A DNA stretch of 41,604 nucleotides, from NCBI RefSeq assembly GCF_009690905.1, contig NZ_VOSW01000084.1:1-41604 (forward strand). Direction: 5' to 3'. This DNA is from Paraburkholderia madseniana. GTDB taxonomy: Bacteria > Pseudomonadota > Gammaproteobacteria > Burkholderiales > Burkholderiaceae. Below are positions 1-8,613 of this stretch, one piece after another (positions within the stretch are counted from its first letter, which is position 1; each line of letters starts with the position of its first letter). Under the pieces are notes generated by a model. It saw only the letters and a program-made list of their open reading frames with translations, did no database searches and was not told the origin of the DNA. Made by a program: the position numbers and the translations under genes.

Positions 1-43
1 CATACGATGCCATCGCACGGTATAGCTTCAACATCTGAAAGGC

Positions 44-70
44 AAAAAAACACCCCTTCAAGAGGGGTGT
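44..70 (-). terminator. Intrinsic terminator of aroG
   Basis: On the minus strand an 8-bp stem (arms 63-70 and 50-57, ACACCCCT/AGGGGTGT) with a 5-nt loop is followed by seven T residues (44-50). It lies about 120 nt past the aroG stop. It reads as a rho-independent terminator only on the minus strand, because there is no T tract on the plus side. Confidence 0.85.
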
Positions 71-189
71 TCGAAGTGAATTCCGCTCAGCGTTACAGAA
101 CTATGTATTCCTTGCTGGGGGGAATAATGCATGAGCCGGGTTTTCGTTGAGTCAACTACAGCGATCGCGCAGAGGCGCGCAGAGACTTT

Positions 190-1263
190 TTAGTTGCCGC
201 TGCCGCGCGCCACACGCCGTTGCTTGACTGCTTCGGCGAGACCTTCCAGCACGGCGACGCTTTCGTCCCAACCGATGCACGCATCGGTGATGCTCTGGCC
301 GTAGGTCAGCGCGCAGCCTTCCTGCAGATCCTGGCGGCCCGCGATCAGATGCGATTCCACCATCACGCCGATAATCCGTTCGTCACCCGAAGCAATCTGG
401 CGGCCGATGTCCGCGCACACCGGAATCTGGTTCTCGTGCTTCTTCGAGCTGTTCGCATGGCTCGCATCGATCATCAGACGCGCCGCGAGGCCTGCCTTGC
501 CGATATCGGCGCATGCCGCATTGACGCTGTCCGCGTCGTAGTTCGGTGTCTTGCCGCCGCGCAGGATGATGTGGCAGTCCTCATTGCCGGCGGTCGAGAC
601 GATCGCCGAGTGGCCGCCCTTGGTGACCGACAGGAAATGGTGCGGCTGCGACGCGGCCTTGATCGCGTCGACGGCGATCTTGACGTTGCCGTCAGTGCCG
701 TTCTTGAAGCCGACCGGGCACGACAGTCCCGATGCCAGTTCGCGGTGCACTTGCGATTCGGTCGTCCGCGCGCCAATCGCCCCCCACGAGATCAGATCGG
801 CGATGTACTGCGGGCTGATCATGTCGAGGTATTCGGTGCCGGCCGGCAGGCCGAGTTCGTTGATACGCAGCAGCAACTCGCGCGCGGTGCGCAGGCCGTC
901 GTTGATCTTGAAGCTGTTGTCCATGTGCGGGTCGTTGATGAGACCCTTCCAGCCCACCGTCGTACGCGGCTTTTCGAAGTACACCCGCATCACGATTTCG
1001 AGTTCGCCGGCGAAGCGCTTGCGCTGTTCGACGAGACGCCCGGCGTATTCCATCGCCGCCTTCGTATCGTGAATCGAGCACGGTCCGATGATGACGATCA
1101 GACGGTCTTCCATGCCGTGCAGGATGCGATGCATCGCGTTGCGCGAGTTGTAGATCACGTCGGACACCGTCTCGTCGCAGGCGAATTCGCGAATCAGGTG
1201 AGCGGGCGGCGTGAGTTCTTTCAATTCGCGGATGCGGACATCGTCGGTGTTGTGCGGGGGCAT
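190..1263 (-). CDS. aroG: 3-deoxy-7-phosphoheptulonate (DAHP) synthase, class I
   Basis: This enzyme condenses phosphoenolpyruvate with erythrose 4-phosphate, the committed step to chorismate and the aromatic amino acids, in the cytoplasm. The 357-residue protein has the length and layout of the AroG/AroF/AroH family. The metal ligands are visible at the expected places: Cys62 in GPCSIHD, His269 in DASHANSSK, Glu303 in MVESH and Asp327. The substrate-binding KPR (98-100) and the GARTTES segment are intact. I chose the ATG at 1263 because AGGAG lies 6-7 nt upstream and the protein then starts like its family; an ORF 14 codons longer has no such site. The gene is a single transcription unit with its own promoter, attenuator and terminator. 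Close similarity to E. coli AroG suggests allosteric feedback by an aromatic amino acid, but I cannot tell which one. Confidence 0.97.
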   Translation of the reverse strand: MPPHNTDDVRIRELKELTPPAHLIREFACDETVSDVIYNSRNAMHRILHGMEDRLIVIIGPCSIHDTKAAMEYAGRLVEQRKRFAGELEIVMRVYFEKPRTTVGWKGLINDPHMDNSFKINDGLRTARELLLRINELGLPAGTEYLDMISPQYIADLISWGAIGARTTESQVHRELASGLSCPVGFKNGTDGNVKIAVDAIKAASQPHHFLSVTKGGHSAIVSTAGNEDCHIILRGGKTPNYDADSVNAACADIGKAGLAARLMIDASHANSSKKHENQIPVCADIGRQIASGDERIIGVMVESHLIAGRQDLQEGCALTYGQSITDACIGWDESVAVLEGLAEAVKQRRVARGSGN

Positions 1264-1399
1264 GTTTATTCTCCTGAATCGGTCGTAGCGTGTTCGCGCG
1301 GGCAATGAAGGCTGCGATCAGACGGCAATCGGGCAGCGATGCCACGGCGAACAACAATCAAAAAGATTTCAACGGCAAAAGTTTCAAAGGCGTGAGGCG

Positions 1400-1430
1400 A
1401 AAAAAAACCGCCAGGCTAGCTGGCGGTTTT
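1400..1430 (-). terminator. Attenuator (terminator hairpin 3:4) in the aroG leader
   Basis: On the minus strand, arms 1430-1420 (AAAACCGCCAG) and 1414-1404 (CTGGCGGTTTT) form an 11-bp stem with a CTAGC loop, followed by eight T residues (1407-1400). It lies between the leader peptide stop (1457) and the aroG ATG (1263), so it would stop transcription before the gene. The 5' arm can pair instead with the leader segment at 1480-1474. Confidence 0.88.
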
Positions 1431-1522
1431 CGTGAATTCTGGGTGTCTTGCGTGCACTAACACCCCTCTCGATCCGCCAGCGGTCTGAGATGCCAAAAAA
1501 AGTAAAAGTAAAACTTGGCGGA
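1420..1522 (-). promoter_or_regulatory. Alternative 1:2 and 2:3 pairings of the aroG attenuator
   Basis: Three segments of the leader RNA are mutually complementary. Segment 1 (TCCGCCA, 1522-1516, codons 2-4 of the leader peptide) can pair with segment 2 (TGGCGGA, 1479-1473). Segment 2, as CTGGCGG (1480-1474), can instead pair with segment 3 (CCGCCAG, 1426-1420), which is the 5' arm of the terminator. A ribosome stalled on the Phe/Tyr/Trp codons (1513-1493) would cover segment 1, free segment 2 and so form the antiterminator. A ribosome reaching the stop codon at 1457 would cover segment 2 and let the terminator form. The pairings are read directly from the sequence; the mechanism is inferred from classical trp/phe attenuation. 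Confidence 0.85.
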
Positions 1523-1525
1523 CAT
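1457..1525 (-). CDS. Aromatic leader peptide of aroG attenuator (22 aa)
   Basis: A 22-codon reading frame starts at the ATG at 1525 and ends at TAG 1459-1457. Residues 5-11 are FYFYFFW: four Phe, two Tyr and one Trp codon in a row, which is very unlikely by chance in a protein of this size. It sits 194 nt upstream of aroG and just ahead of the terminator hairpin, the place of a regulatory leader peptide. No convincing Shine-Dalgarno sequence precedes the ATG, which is the one weak point; initiation may be deliberately poor. The peptide itself probably has no function. Its translation measures charged tRNA-Phe, tRNA-Tyr and perhaps tRNA-Trp. Confidence 0.85.
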   Translation of the reverse strand: MSAKFYFYFFWHLRPLADREGC

Positions 1526-1562
1526 GGCGAAATTGGGTCGCTGGTCAAAAAGGGTGAGTGAC

Positions 1563-1591
1563 TTTATAACCCGTGCAAGCTTGGCTGGCAA
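1563..1591 (-). promoter_or_regulatory. Sigma-70 promoter of the aroG leader
   Basis: On the minus strand TTGCCA (1591-1586) and TATAAA (1568-1563) are separated by 17 bp. Transcription would start near 1556, about 30 nt before the leader peptide ATG and just after the tldD terminator. A second TATAAT at 1639-1634, between arms of an inverted repeat (1621-1628, 1646-1653), has only a poor -35 (TTGATG, 19-bp spacing) and would be cut off by that terminator. Confidence 0.7.
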
Positions 1592-1603
1592 GCTGTAGGG
1601 TGC

Positions 1604-1624
1604 AAAAATGCGGTAAATCCGCAT
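1604..1624 (-). terminator. Intrinsic terminator of the yhdP-nit-tldD unit
   Basis: On the minus strand ATGCGG (1624-1619), loop ATTTA and CCGCAT (1613-1608) form a short stem followed by TTTT. It begins about 43 nt after the tldD stop, so it closes the tldD unit and isolates aroG transcription. The stem is only 6 bp, so termination may be partial. Confidence 0.65.
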
Positions 1625-1666
1625 ACTTCGAGCATTATATGCACAAAGTATGCGTCTACATCAAAA

Positions 1667-3133
1667 TCAGGCTGTACCGCCGACCGTCATCTTGTCGATA
1701 CGTAGCGTCGGCTGACCGACGCCCACCGGCACGCTCTGGCCTTCCTTGCCGCACACGCCGACGCCCGAATCGAGCTTCATGTCGTTGCCGATCATGCTGA
1801 CGAATTTGAGCGATTCCGGCCCGCTGCCGATCAGCGTCGCGCCCTTGACCGGGTAGGTGACCTTGCCGTTTTCGATCATGTAGGCCTCGGAGGCCGAGAA
1901 CACGAACTTGCCGTTCGTGATGTCGACCTGGCCGCCGCCGAAGTTCACCGCATACAAACCGTTCTTCACGGACGCGATGATTTCCTGCGGGTCTTTGTCG
2001 CCGTTGAGCATGTAGGTGTTGGTCATGCGCGGCATCGGCAGCGCGGCATACGATTCGCGGCGCGCATTGCCGGTGACCGGCATCTTCATCAGTCGGGCGT
2101 TCAGCGTGTCCTGTATGTAACCCTTCAGGATGCCGTCTTCGATCAGCGTCGTGCACTGGGTCGGATTGCCTTCGTCGTCGATGTTCAGCGAGCCGCGGCG
2201 GTTCGGCAGCGTGCCGTCGTCGACCACGGTCACGCCCTTGGCCGCAACCTGCTCGCCGATCCGACCCGCGAACGCCGACGATCCCTTGCGGTTGAAGTCG
2301 CCTTCGAGGCCGTGGCCGATCGCTTCGTGCAGCAGCACGCCGGGCCAGCCCGGTCCGAGCACGACAGTCATCGCGCCGGCCGGAGCCGGGCGGGCGTCGA
2401 GGTTCACGAGCGCCGCATGCACGGCGTCGTCGACATAACCCGACAGCACTTCGTCCGTGAAATAGCCGTAGTCGAAGCGGCCACCGCCGCCGCCGCTGCC
2501 GATTTCGCGGCGGCCGTTCTGCTCGGCGATCACCGTGACCGACACGCGCACGAGCGGACGGATATCGGCCGCAAAGCCGCCGTCGCTGCGCGCGACCAGC
2601 ACCACGTCGTATTCACCGGCGAGGCCTGCCATCACTTGCTGGATGCGCGGATCGCGGCCGCGCGCCATCTGTTCGATGCGCTCGAGCAGTTTGACCTTGG
2701 CGGTCGCGTCGAGCGAATGCAGCGGATCGGACGGCAGGTACAGATCGCGCCCGGCAATGCCGGTCAGCGACGAGGCCACCTTGATCTTCTGCTTGCCGCC
2801 GCCCGCCTTGGCAATCGAACGGGTGGCGAGCGCCGCCTGACGGATTGCCTCGGGCGACAGGTCGTCCGAATACGCGAAGGCCGTGCGATCGCCCGCCACG
2901 GCGCGCACGCCGACACCCTGGTCGATGCTGAAGCTGCCCGACTTCACGATGCCTTCTTCGAGACTCCACGCTTCGCTGCGCGTGTACTGGAAGTACAGGT
3001 CGGCGTAATCGATTTTGTGCGTGAAGATTTCGGCGAGCGTGCGGGTGAGCAGGGATTCGTCGAGACCGTAGGGCGTCAGGAGGATGTCCTTGGCGGTGGC
3101 GAGATTACGGATACCGGGTTCGATGATGTTCAT
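1667..3133 (-). CDS. tldD: Metalloprotease TldD
   Basis: TldD partners with TldE/PmbA in a heterodimeric zinc protease that degrades unfolded small peptides and takes part in peptide maturation and CcdA turnover in E. coli. The 488-residue protein has the family's HExxxH metal site, HEAIGH, at residues 269-274. It also has the conserved Gly-rich GSGGGGGRFDYGYF stretch near 212-225 and the C-terminal GVCGKEGQSVPVG motif. The ATG start at 3133 gives a normal N-terminus. It is last in the order yhdP-nit-tldD, which resembles the yhdP-tldD neighbourhood of enterobacteria. Its partner tldE/pmbA is not in this window. Confidence 0.96.
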   Translation of the reverse strand: MNIIEPGIRNLATAKDILLTPYGLDESLLTRTLAEIFTHKIDYADLYFQYTRSEAWSLEEGIVKSGSFSIDQGVGVRAVAGDRTAFAYSDDLSPEAIRQAALATRSIAKAGGGKQKIKVASSLTGIAGRDLYLPSDPLHSLDATAKVKLLERIEQMARGRDPRIQQVMAGLAGEYDVVLVARSDGGFAADIRPLVRVSVTVIAEQNGRREIGSGGGGGRFDYGYFTDEVLSGYVDDAVHAALVNLDARPAPAGAMTVVLGPGWPGVLLHEAIGHGLEGDFNRKGSSAFAGRIGEQVAAKGVTVVDDGTLPNRRGSLNIDDEGNPTQCTTLIEDGILKGYIQDTLNARLMKMPVTGNARRESYAALPMPRMTNTYMLNGDKDPQEIIASVKNGLYAVNFGGGQVDITNGKFVFSASEAYMIENGKVTYPVKGATLIGSGPESLKFVSMIGNDMKLDSGVGVCGKEGQSVPVGVGQPTLRIDKMTVGGTA

Positions 3134-3226
3134 GCGAAGTATGTTCTGCTCGATACGAAGGATTCGGTTAGCGCTTGCATCACTATATGAGTGACGGGCG
3201 CCGCACTTTCAATGTCAGGTAATACG

Positions 3227-4117
3227 TCAGCAGCTCAGCACGCGGTGACGCCAGGCGGGCAGGCTCTGCCGCACTTCGTCGATGCGCGCACGCTCGAGGT
3301 TGCCGGTCACCACGCCGGCGCCTTCGTCGCGCACCGCGACGACTTCGCCCCACGGGTCGATCAGCATGCTGTGGCCCCATGTCCGGCGGCCGTTTTCATG
3401 TTTGCCGCCTTGCGCGGCAGCCAGCACGTAACACTGGTTTTCGACCGCCCGGGCGCGCAGCAGCATCTCCCAGTGCGCGCGACCGGTGGTGTAAGTGAAC
3501 GCCGACGGCACCACGATAAGCGCGCAGTCGCCCATGCGCCGGTACAGCTCCGGAAAGCGCAAATCGTAGCAGACCGACAGACCGATCCGCCCGAACGGCG
3601 CCTCGAAGGTGCGGACTTCGCCGCCGGGGCAGATGGTGCGCGCCTCGTCGAACGATTCTTCGCCCTTTTCAAAGTTGAACAGGTGGATCTTGTCGTAGCG
3701 CGCGGCCTCGTTGCCTTGCGGGTCGAACACCAGCGTAGTGTTCAGCACGCGCGCCGGTTCCTGCGACATCAACGGCAAGGTGCCGCCGATCACCCATACC
3801 TTATGGCGGCGCGCGGCGTCCGCGAGAAAGCGCTGGATCGGGCCGTCCTGGTAGGGCTCGCGCACGGCGAGCTTGTCCGTGTCCTTGAAGCCCATGAAGC
3901 AGAAGTACTCGGGCAGCAGGACAAGTTGCGCGCCGTCGGCGGCGGCTTCAGCGATCAGGCGCTCCGCTTCGGCCAGATTGCGTTCGCGATCCGGCGTGCT
4001 CACCATTTGCAGCGCGGCCACGCGGAACACGCTTTCGAAAGATCCGCTGGGCGCCGCGCTGGGCGCGGCAGTGGACGAAGCGGTGGACGAGGATGAAGAG
4101 ACGTGTGTTTCGCTCAT
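3227..4117 (-). CDS. Carbon-nitrogen hydrolase (Nit1/Nit2-like amidase)
   Basis: This is a nitrilase-superfamily protein of about 296 residues. The catalytic triad is visible: Glu70 in LLPEYF, Lys143 in YDKIHLF and Cys183 in SVCYDLRFPE. The segment after Cys (YDLRFPELYR) and GGTLP are typical of the Nit branch, whose members hydrolyse deaminated glutathione. That substrate assignment is from family knowledge and not proved here. I chose ATG 4117 (MSETHV...), which leaves a Ser/Ala-rich tail of about 25 residues before the domain; an 18-codon longer frame begins with unlikely sequence. The gene follows yhdP by 128 bp and precedes tldD by 93 bp on the same strand. Confidence 0.9.
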   Translation of the reverse strand: MSETHVSSSSSTASSTAAPSAAPSGSFESVFRVAALQMVSTPDRERNLAEAERLIAEAAADGAQLVLLPEYFCFMGFKDTDKLAVREPYQDGPIQRFLADAARRHKVWVIGGTLPLMSQEPARVLNTTLVFDPQGNEAARYDKIHLFNFEKGEESFDEARTICPGGEVRTFEAPFGRIGLSVCYDLRFPELYRRMGDCALIVVPSAFTYTTGRAHWEMLLRARAVENQCYVLAAAQGGKHENGRRTWGHSMLIDPWGEVVAVRDEGAGVVTGNLERARIDEVRQSLPAWRHRVLSC

Positions 4118-4245
4118 GAGCGTTTCGGAAAACTCCCGGCAAGGCGGCGGCGCGAACCGTTGGCGCCGCATACGTCGTTCAAGGCTGGCTGAGGACTGCG
4201 GCGCGGCACGGCGCTCTTCCGATCAGACCAAGGATCGGATCGGGC

Positions 4246-7200
4246 TCAGTGCGCTTCCACGGTCGAAGCCGGAGCGTCCATCTTACCGCGATCGCTCTTC
4301 ACCCGCTCGATGTGCGGTTTCGACCACGGACCGGTGATCGCGTACTCGCGTGCAAACGCGGTGGAGACCGATTTGCTGAACGCCAGATCGGCCACCAGCG
4401 CACCCAGCCCGAGCAGCGGATTGATCACGGTCGCGGCGATCACGGCGGCGCCGGCGCTGACGGTCGGCACGATCTGCACGTGCAGATCCTGGGTTTCCTG
4501 CGCCAGATCCACCGAGCCCTTCATCTCGGCGCGCGCCGGCGCCGTCACCATCTCGAAGTTCTCGGTGCGGCCAATGCCATTGTGGATTTCGCCCGTGCCG
4601 GTGACGTGCTCGAACGGCAGCCCTTCGCCGATCACGTCGCGGAAATTGAGCGTGGCGAAGCGCGCGAGGCTTTGCAGGCTGAGCACGCCCAGCAGTTTCG
4701 CGACGCCCGGATCGACCTTGAGAATCTGCCCATGGCGCAGATCGACGGCCAGATTGCCGTTGAGCGTCGGGTAGTCGATGGTAGTCGGGCCGCCGCGCCA
4801 CACCACCTTGCCCGAGAGGGAGCCGCTGCCGGCCTTGAGCGTGCGCGGCTGGCCGAAGCGCTCCAGCAGCGCGCCGGCGTCCTTGATGTCGAGTTTGAAA
4901 TCGAACACCGTACGGCGCGGCGTCGCTTCGTCCGCGGTGTTGCCGAGGCCCGTCGACGTGCGCCAGTTCGCGGTCGCGGTCAGCGTGGCGGCGGGGTTGG
5001 TGATGTCCAGCTTGTCGAGTTGCCAGACCGGCACACCGTCTTCTTCGAAGTTGTGCGCGTCCACTTCGAGCCGGCCTATGTCGCGATCGCGCACGATCAA
5101 CTCATTGACCACCAGATCGATCGACGGCATGTTCTGCGCCGGCGCCGAAATGGCCTGGCCGAGCAGGTCTTTATCCGTGGCGGAGGGGATCACCACACGG
5201 GCAAAGCGCGCCTGCAGCGTGCCCGGCGATTCCTTATTGGCGCCCGGCAGCCAGGACACGTGGCCCGACACCTGGTTCGACGCGATGTTGGCCTGCCATT
5301 TGCCGTCCGCATGCGAAGCGCCGACGATCACGCTGTCCCAGTGCCGCTTGAGCAGTGTCAGCGTGCCGACGTGTACCGCGAAGCGGCTCGGCAGGAATTG
5401 CGCGAGGGTCGGATTAGGGGTGGCTGGCGCGGCAGCGGGCGCGTCCTTGTTGCGCATCTGCGTGACGAGCGCGCGCCAGGCATCGGCATCGAATGCTTCG
5501 ACGTCGACTGCGGCGATCACGCCCTCGGACGGCAGGTCGGCGGGCTTGTTGACGCCGATCGCACCGCTCACGACCGTCGGCGGCGTTTTCGGCTGGTAAC
5601 GCAGCAGGTAGGTGGCGGCGATCGGGCCGAAGGTGAGGTCGGCCCGTTCCAGACCGGCTTCGCTCGCGCTGGTAAAGGGGTTGACCGCGAAGTGCAGCGG
5701 CATTGGCGTGCCGACGGGTTTGTTGAACGGCGCGGGGAAGTCGAGCGCGAGGCCGGTCAGATCGGAGTTCGCCGTGACTTCCGGCAACCGCCCCTTGGCG
5801 CCGCGCACGTTGAGCGCGTAGGGCGCGCTGCCGCTCATGTGCGTCAACACCTGTGCGGCCGGACCGTGCAGATTCAGGCCGCGCGCCGCGTCGACGGCGA
5901 TATGGCCGCCAAGGTCGAGTGCATACGTGCCGTCCTGCTTCAGGCCGCCATTCGCGTGCACGTCGCCGCCGAGGAACTGGCCCGAGAGCCGGTCGACCTG
6001 CGCCGTATGTTCGGTAAAGCGCACCTTGCCGTTCAGTTGCGACAACGGCGGCACGTTATCGACCGTCAAACGGTTGTTCTGGAAGCCCACTGCGCCTTCC
6101 ACGGCGATATGCGGCTTCGGCGTGCGCGGCACGGTCAGCTTGAGCGCCAGCGCGGCGGGCCCTTCGGCGCGCACTTTCTCGGTCGCATGTTTGGACATGA
6201 TGCCAAGCGAGCTTTCGTTGACGTAGTCGAGCATGTCGGCAAGCGGCCCAAGGCCGTTGCCATCGATGACGAGGTTCGACGCCTTGGTGCCGAGATCGTC
6301 GATCCTGCCGTTCACCTTGTTTAAAGCCACCCGCTTGTAATGGGCGCGGTCGATATCGAAGCGCAGCACGTTCTCTTTGAGTTCGAACACGCCGTCGATG
6401 CCATCCAGCGGCGGCCACACGTTCGGCGTGCCGTTCTTCATCTTGCGCGGCGGGTACGGCGAAGGGTCGAACTTGCCGCCCTTGAACGGCGCGACGATAT
6501 GGAAGACCCCGGCCTCCGGCGCGCGCGAGTAGGGGAATTTGGTCAGATCGCCGTGGATTTCGATCGTTGCGCCGCGCGAGACGCCGGCTTGCAGCCCATG
6601 GCCCAGGTAGATGCGCAGCTTTTCGCTGATGCTGGTCGGCAAATAGCGGACGATGCGCGTGACCTGCGCGCGCTGAAAATCGGCCTTCAGGTCGAGCGAG
6701 CCGCGCCCATGGCCCGGGTTGCTGTAATCGACGGTGGCGGTGGCGTTGGCGTCCGCGTTGGAGATGCCGAAGTCGGCCAGCTTGACGGTGAAGGCGGGGT
6801 GATTTTCGCCCGGCGCCTTCGGCGTGATGGTCCAGTCTGCCTGGCCATGCAGGCGGTCGAGTGTCAGGCGCGGGTCGTCGAACACGCCCGGCAGCGTAAT
6901 CGCGACGTTGGAGGTGTTGAGCGTCGCCGTGCCGTGCTTTTCGTCGGCGTCGACGCTGCCCCACAGGTTTTCAATACCTGGAATGCCCGCGCGCGGGTGA
7001 TTCAGCGGGGTGAGCCCCGGCGGCGGTTCCTGCGCGGCGACGCTGATGCCCTGCAGGTCGCCCTTGAAACGATAACGCTCGATCGGCTCGGCGCCGCTTG
7101 GCCGGTGGTCGCTGCCCGCTTCGCCCGATTCCGGTTTGCCGCGTTCGACTTCGATCACATAGTTCGACACCATGCCGCGGGGATTGAAGCGCACCAGGTT

Positions 7201-8427
7201 GTTCAGCAGGGGGCGCGGCAACGGCAGCGCGCGGCTGAATTCGGCGAGGATGCCCAGGTCGACGCGATCACCGCTGACGCTGACGAGTTGCCCATGCTGC
7301 AGCGTGGCGGTCCGGTAGCGGCCGTGCAGCGTGGTTAGCGCGAGGGTGCGGGTGAGCGGCGTGCCGTCGTCGAGCGGCGGTTGGCCGAGCTCGGCGCGCA
7401 AGTGGTTCAGTTGCAGCGTGTAATCGCCCTGGTCGACGTCGAGACCCCACGAGAAATTGGCGATCGGCACCACCAGCTTGGGCTGGGTCGGGCGGACCCG
7501 CATCGAGACGTCCGTGCCGGCCAACTGCCCGCTCGCCGACTTCATGCGGCCATCGGCGAAGTCAGCCCAGATCGCATTGTCGATGCGGCCGGCGAACATC
7601 TCGATCGGGAAGTTGATGTAGCGGGCGAGGGTCGGCAGATCGACCGGACCGGTCGACATATAGACCTGGCCGACCCAGTTGACCGGCTTGCCGATCGCGG
7701 AGAGGCGGGCGTGTTTGAAATGCGTACGGAAGTCGATCGGCCCGTGCAGGACATGGCCGTCGGCGGGCGCTTGCAACGCGAGGCGGTGATCGTAGCCGTC
7801 GTTGAGAATCGCGATCCGGATGTCGCGCAGGGCAAGCTCCGGCGCGTCATGCTGGGCATCGCGCCAGCGCAGCACGCCGCCGCGCACCACGATTGCCTGC
7901 TGGCGCAACAGCCACGTGGACAGGGTGTCGTTGCCGCTGTGCCGGGTGGGCACTGGCACGCCCGCCACCGAGATCACGCCGTCGCTGCTGCGCGACACCA
8001 GCACGTCCGGTTGATCGACGATCAGGCTAGAAAGCGCGGGATGGAACTGCCAGAGCGACTTCCACGAGAGCGCGGCGGTGGCATGCGGAATGGTCAGCGC
8101 CGCTTTGCCTTCCGGGTCGCGGATGACGAGATCGGTGACGTCGAGGCCCGGCTGAAAGCCGCTCCAATGCGGCGCCAGCTTGCCGATGGTGAACTGTGCG
8201 TGCAGCTTCTCGGAAACCGTGGCTTCGATGCGCGGGCGGAACGAGTCGACGCGCGGCAGCAGTACGTAACGCAAACCGAGAAACAGACCCGCCGCGATAA
8301 AGTAGAAGGCGAGTGCGAGCGCCAGCACCACATGGGACGTCCGATGCAGCACCATGTGGGCGCTTCCGCTCGCGGGCCGGACCTGCCTGGTTTCGTGCGG
8401 GTCGGCGGATTCGTTTCGCTCGGACAT
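4246..8427 (-). CDS. yhdP: YhdP family AsmA-like envelope protein (large, membrane anchored)
   Basis: A protein of about 1393 residues with one N-terminal membrane segment (about 33-55), then a very long periplasmic region of repeated beta-rich AsmA-like/DUF3971 sequence. The conserved C-terminal block around GVLSLQSLARFATLNFRDV and the ending ITGPWSKPHIERV are characteristic of YhdP. YhdP belongs with TamB and YdbH in the AsmA-like group implicated in moving phospholipids to the outer membrane. I take ATG 8427 (MSERNESADP) as the start; ATG 8355, just before the membrane helix, is possible, and a frame open to 8580 exists but has poor coding character. It is divergent from glnE and heads the yhdP-nit-tldD run. 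Confidence 0.9.
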   Translation of the reverse strand: MSERNESADPHETRQVRPASGSAHMVLHRTSHVVLALALAFYFIAAGLFLGLRYVLLPRVDSFRPRIEATVSEKLHAQFTIGKLAPHWSGFQPGLDVTDLVIRDPEGKAALTIPHATAALSWKSLWQFHPALSSLIVDQPDVLVSRSSDGVISVAGVPVPTRHSGNDTLSTWLLRQQAIVVRGGVLRWRDAQHDAPELALRDIRIAILNDGYDHRLALQAPADGHVLHGPIDFRTHFKHARLSAIGKPVNWVGQVYMSTGPVDLPTLARYINFPIEMFAGRIDNAIWADFADGRMKSASGQLAGTDVSMRVRPTQPKLVVPIANFSWGLDVDQGDYTLQLNHLRAELGQPPLDDGTPLTRTLALTTLHGRYRTATLQHGQLVSVSGDRVDLGILAEFSRALPLPRPLLNNLVRFNPRGMVSNYVIEVERGKPESGEAGSDHRPSGAEPIERYRFKGDLQGISVAAQEPPPGLTPLNHPRAGIPGIENLWGSVDADEKHGTATLNTSNVAITLPGVFDDPRLTLDRLHGQADWTITPKAPGENHPAFTVKLADFGISNADANATATVDYSNPGHGRGSLDLKADFQRAQVTRIVRYLPTSISEKLRIYLGHGLQAGVSRGATIEIHGDLTKFPYSRAPEAGVFHIVAPFKGGKFDPSPYPPRKMKNGTPNVWPPLDGIDGVFELKENVLRFDIDRAHYKRVALNKVNGRIDDLGTKASNLVIDGNGLGPLADMLDYVNESSLGIMSKHATEKVRAEGPAALALKLTVPRTPKPHIAVEGAVGFQNNRLTVDNVPPLSQLNGKVRFTEHTAQVDRLSGQFLGGDVHANGGLKQDGTYALDLGGHIAVDAARGLNLHGPAAQVLTHMSGSAPYALNVRGAKGRLPEVTANSDLTGLALDFPAPFNKPVGTPMPLHFAVNPFTSASEAGLERADLTFGPIAATYLLRYQPKTPPTVVSGAIGVNKPADLPSEGVIAAVDVEAFDADAWRALVTQMRNKDAPAAAPATPNPTLAQFLPSRFAVHVGTLTLLKRHWDSVIVGASHADGKWQANIASNQVSGHVSWLPGANKESPGTLQARFARVVIPSATDKDLLGQAISAPAQNMPSIDLVVNELIVRDRDIGRLEVDAHNFEEDGVPVWQLDKLDITNPAATLTATANWRTSTGLGNTADEATPRRTVFDFKLDIKDAGALLERFGQPRTLKAGSGSLSGKVVWRGGPTTIDYPTLNGNLAVDLRHGQILKVDPGVAKLLGVLSLQSLARFATLNFRDVIGEGLPFEHVTGTGEIHNGIGRTENFEMVTAPARAEMKGSVDLAQETQDLHVQIVPTVSAGAAVIAATVINPLLGLGALVADLAFSKSVSTAFAREYAITGPWSKPHIERVKSDRGKMDAPASTVEAH

Positions 8428-8613
8428 GCTGCGGCGGGTGGGCGTATGGTAGTTTTGCGAATTAACGACGAAATGTAACACACGGGAAAGCGTCGGCGGA
8501 CCTCCGGCAAACCCTTTCTCCATGCCGTCTCGCGACCTGCGCGAGGCCGCGGGACCCGTGTGCTGCGGCGAACTGAACAACGCTGATAAAGCAACGAGCG
8601 AGCCAGACCCTTG

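Noticed and set aside
220..1308. Long open frame on the plus strand through aroG (and similar long frames opposite dnaK, yhdP, recN, miaA, tolB)
   Set aside because: These are high-GC shadow frames. The opposite strand has conserved catalytic motifs and proper starts, and the shadow products are Arg/His/Ala-rich without any domain.
1634..1639. TATAAT on the minus strand as the aroG promoter
   Set aside because: Its -35 is poor at 19-bp spacing, and the tldD terminator at 1604-1624 lies just downstream; TTGCCA-17-TATAAA at 1591-1563 fits better.
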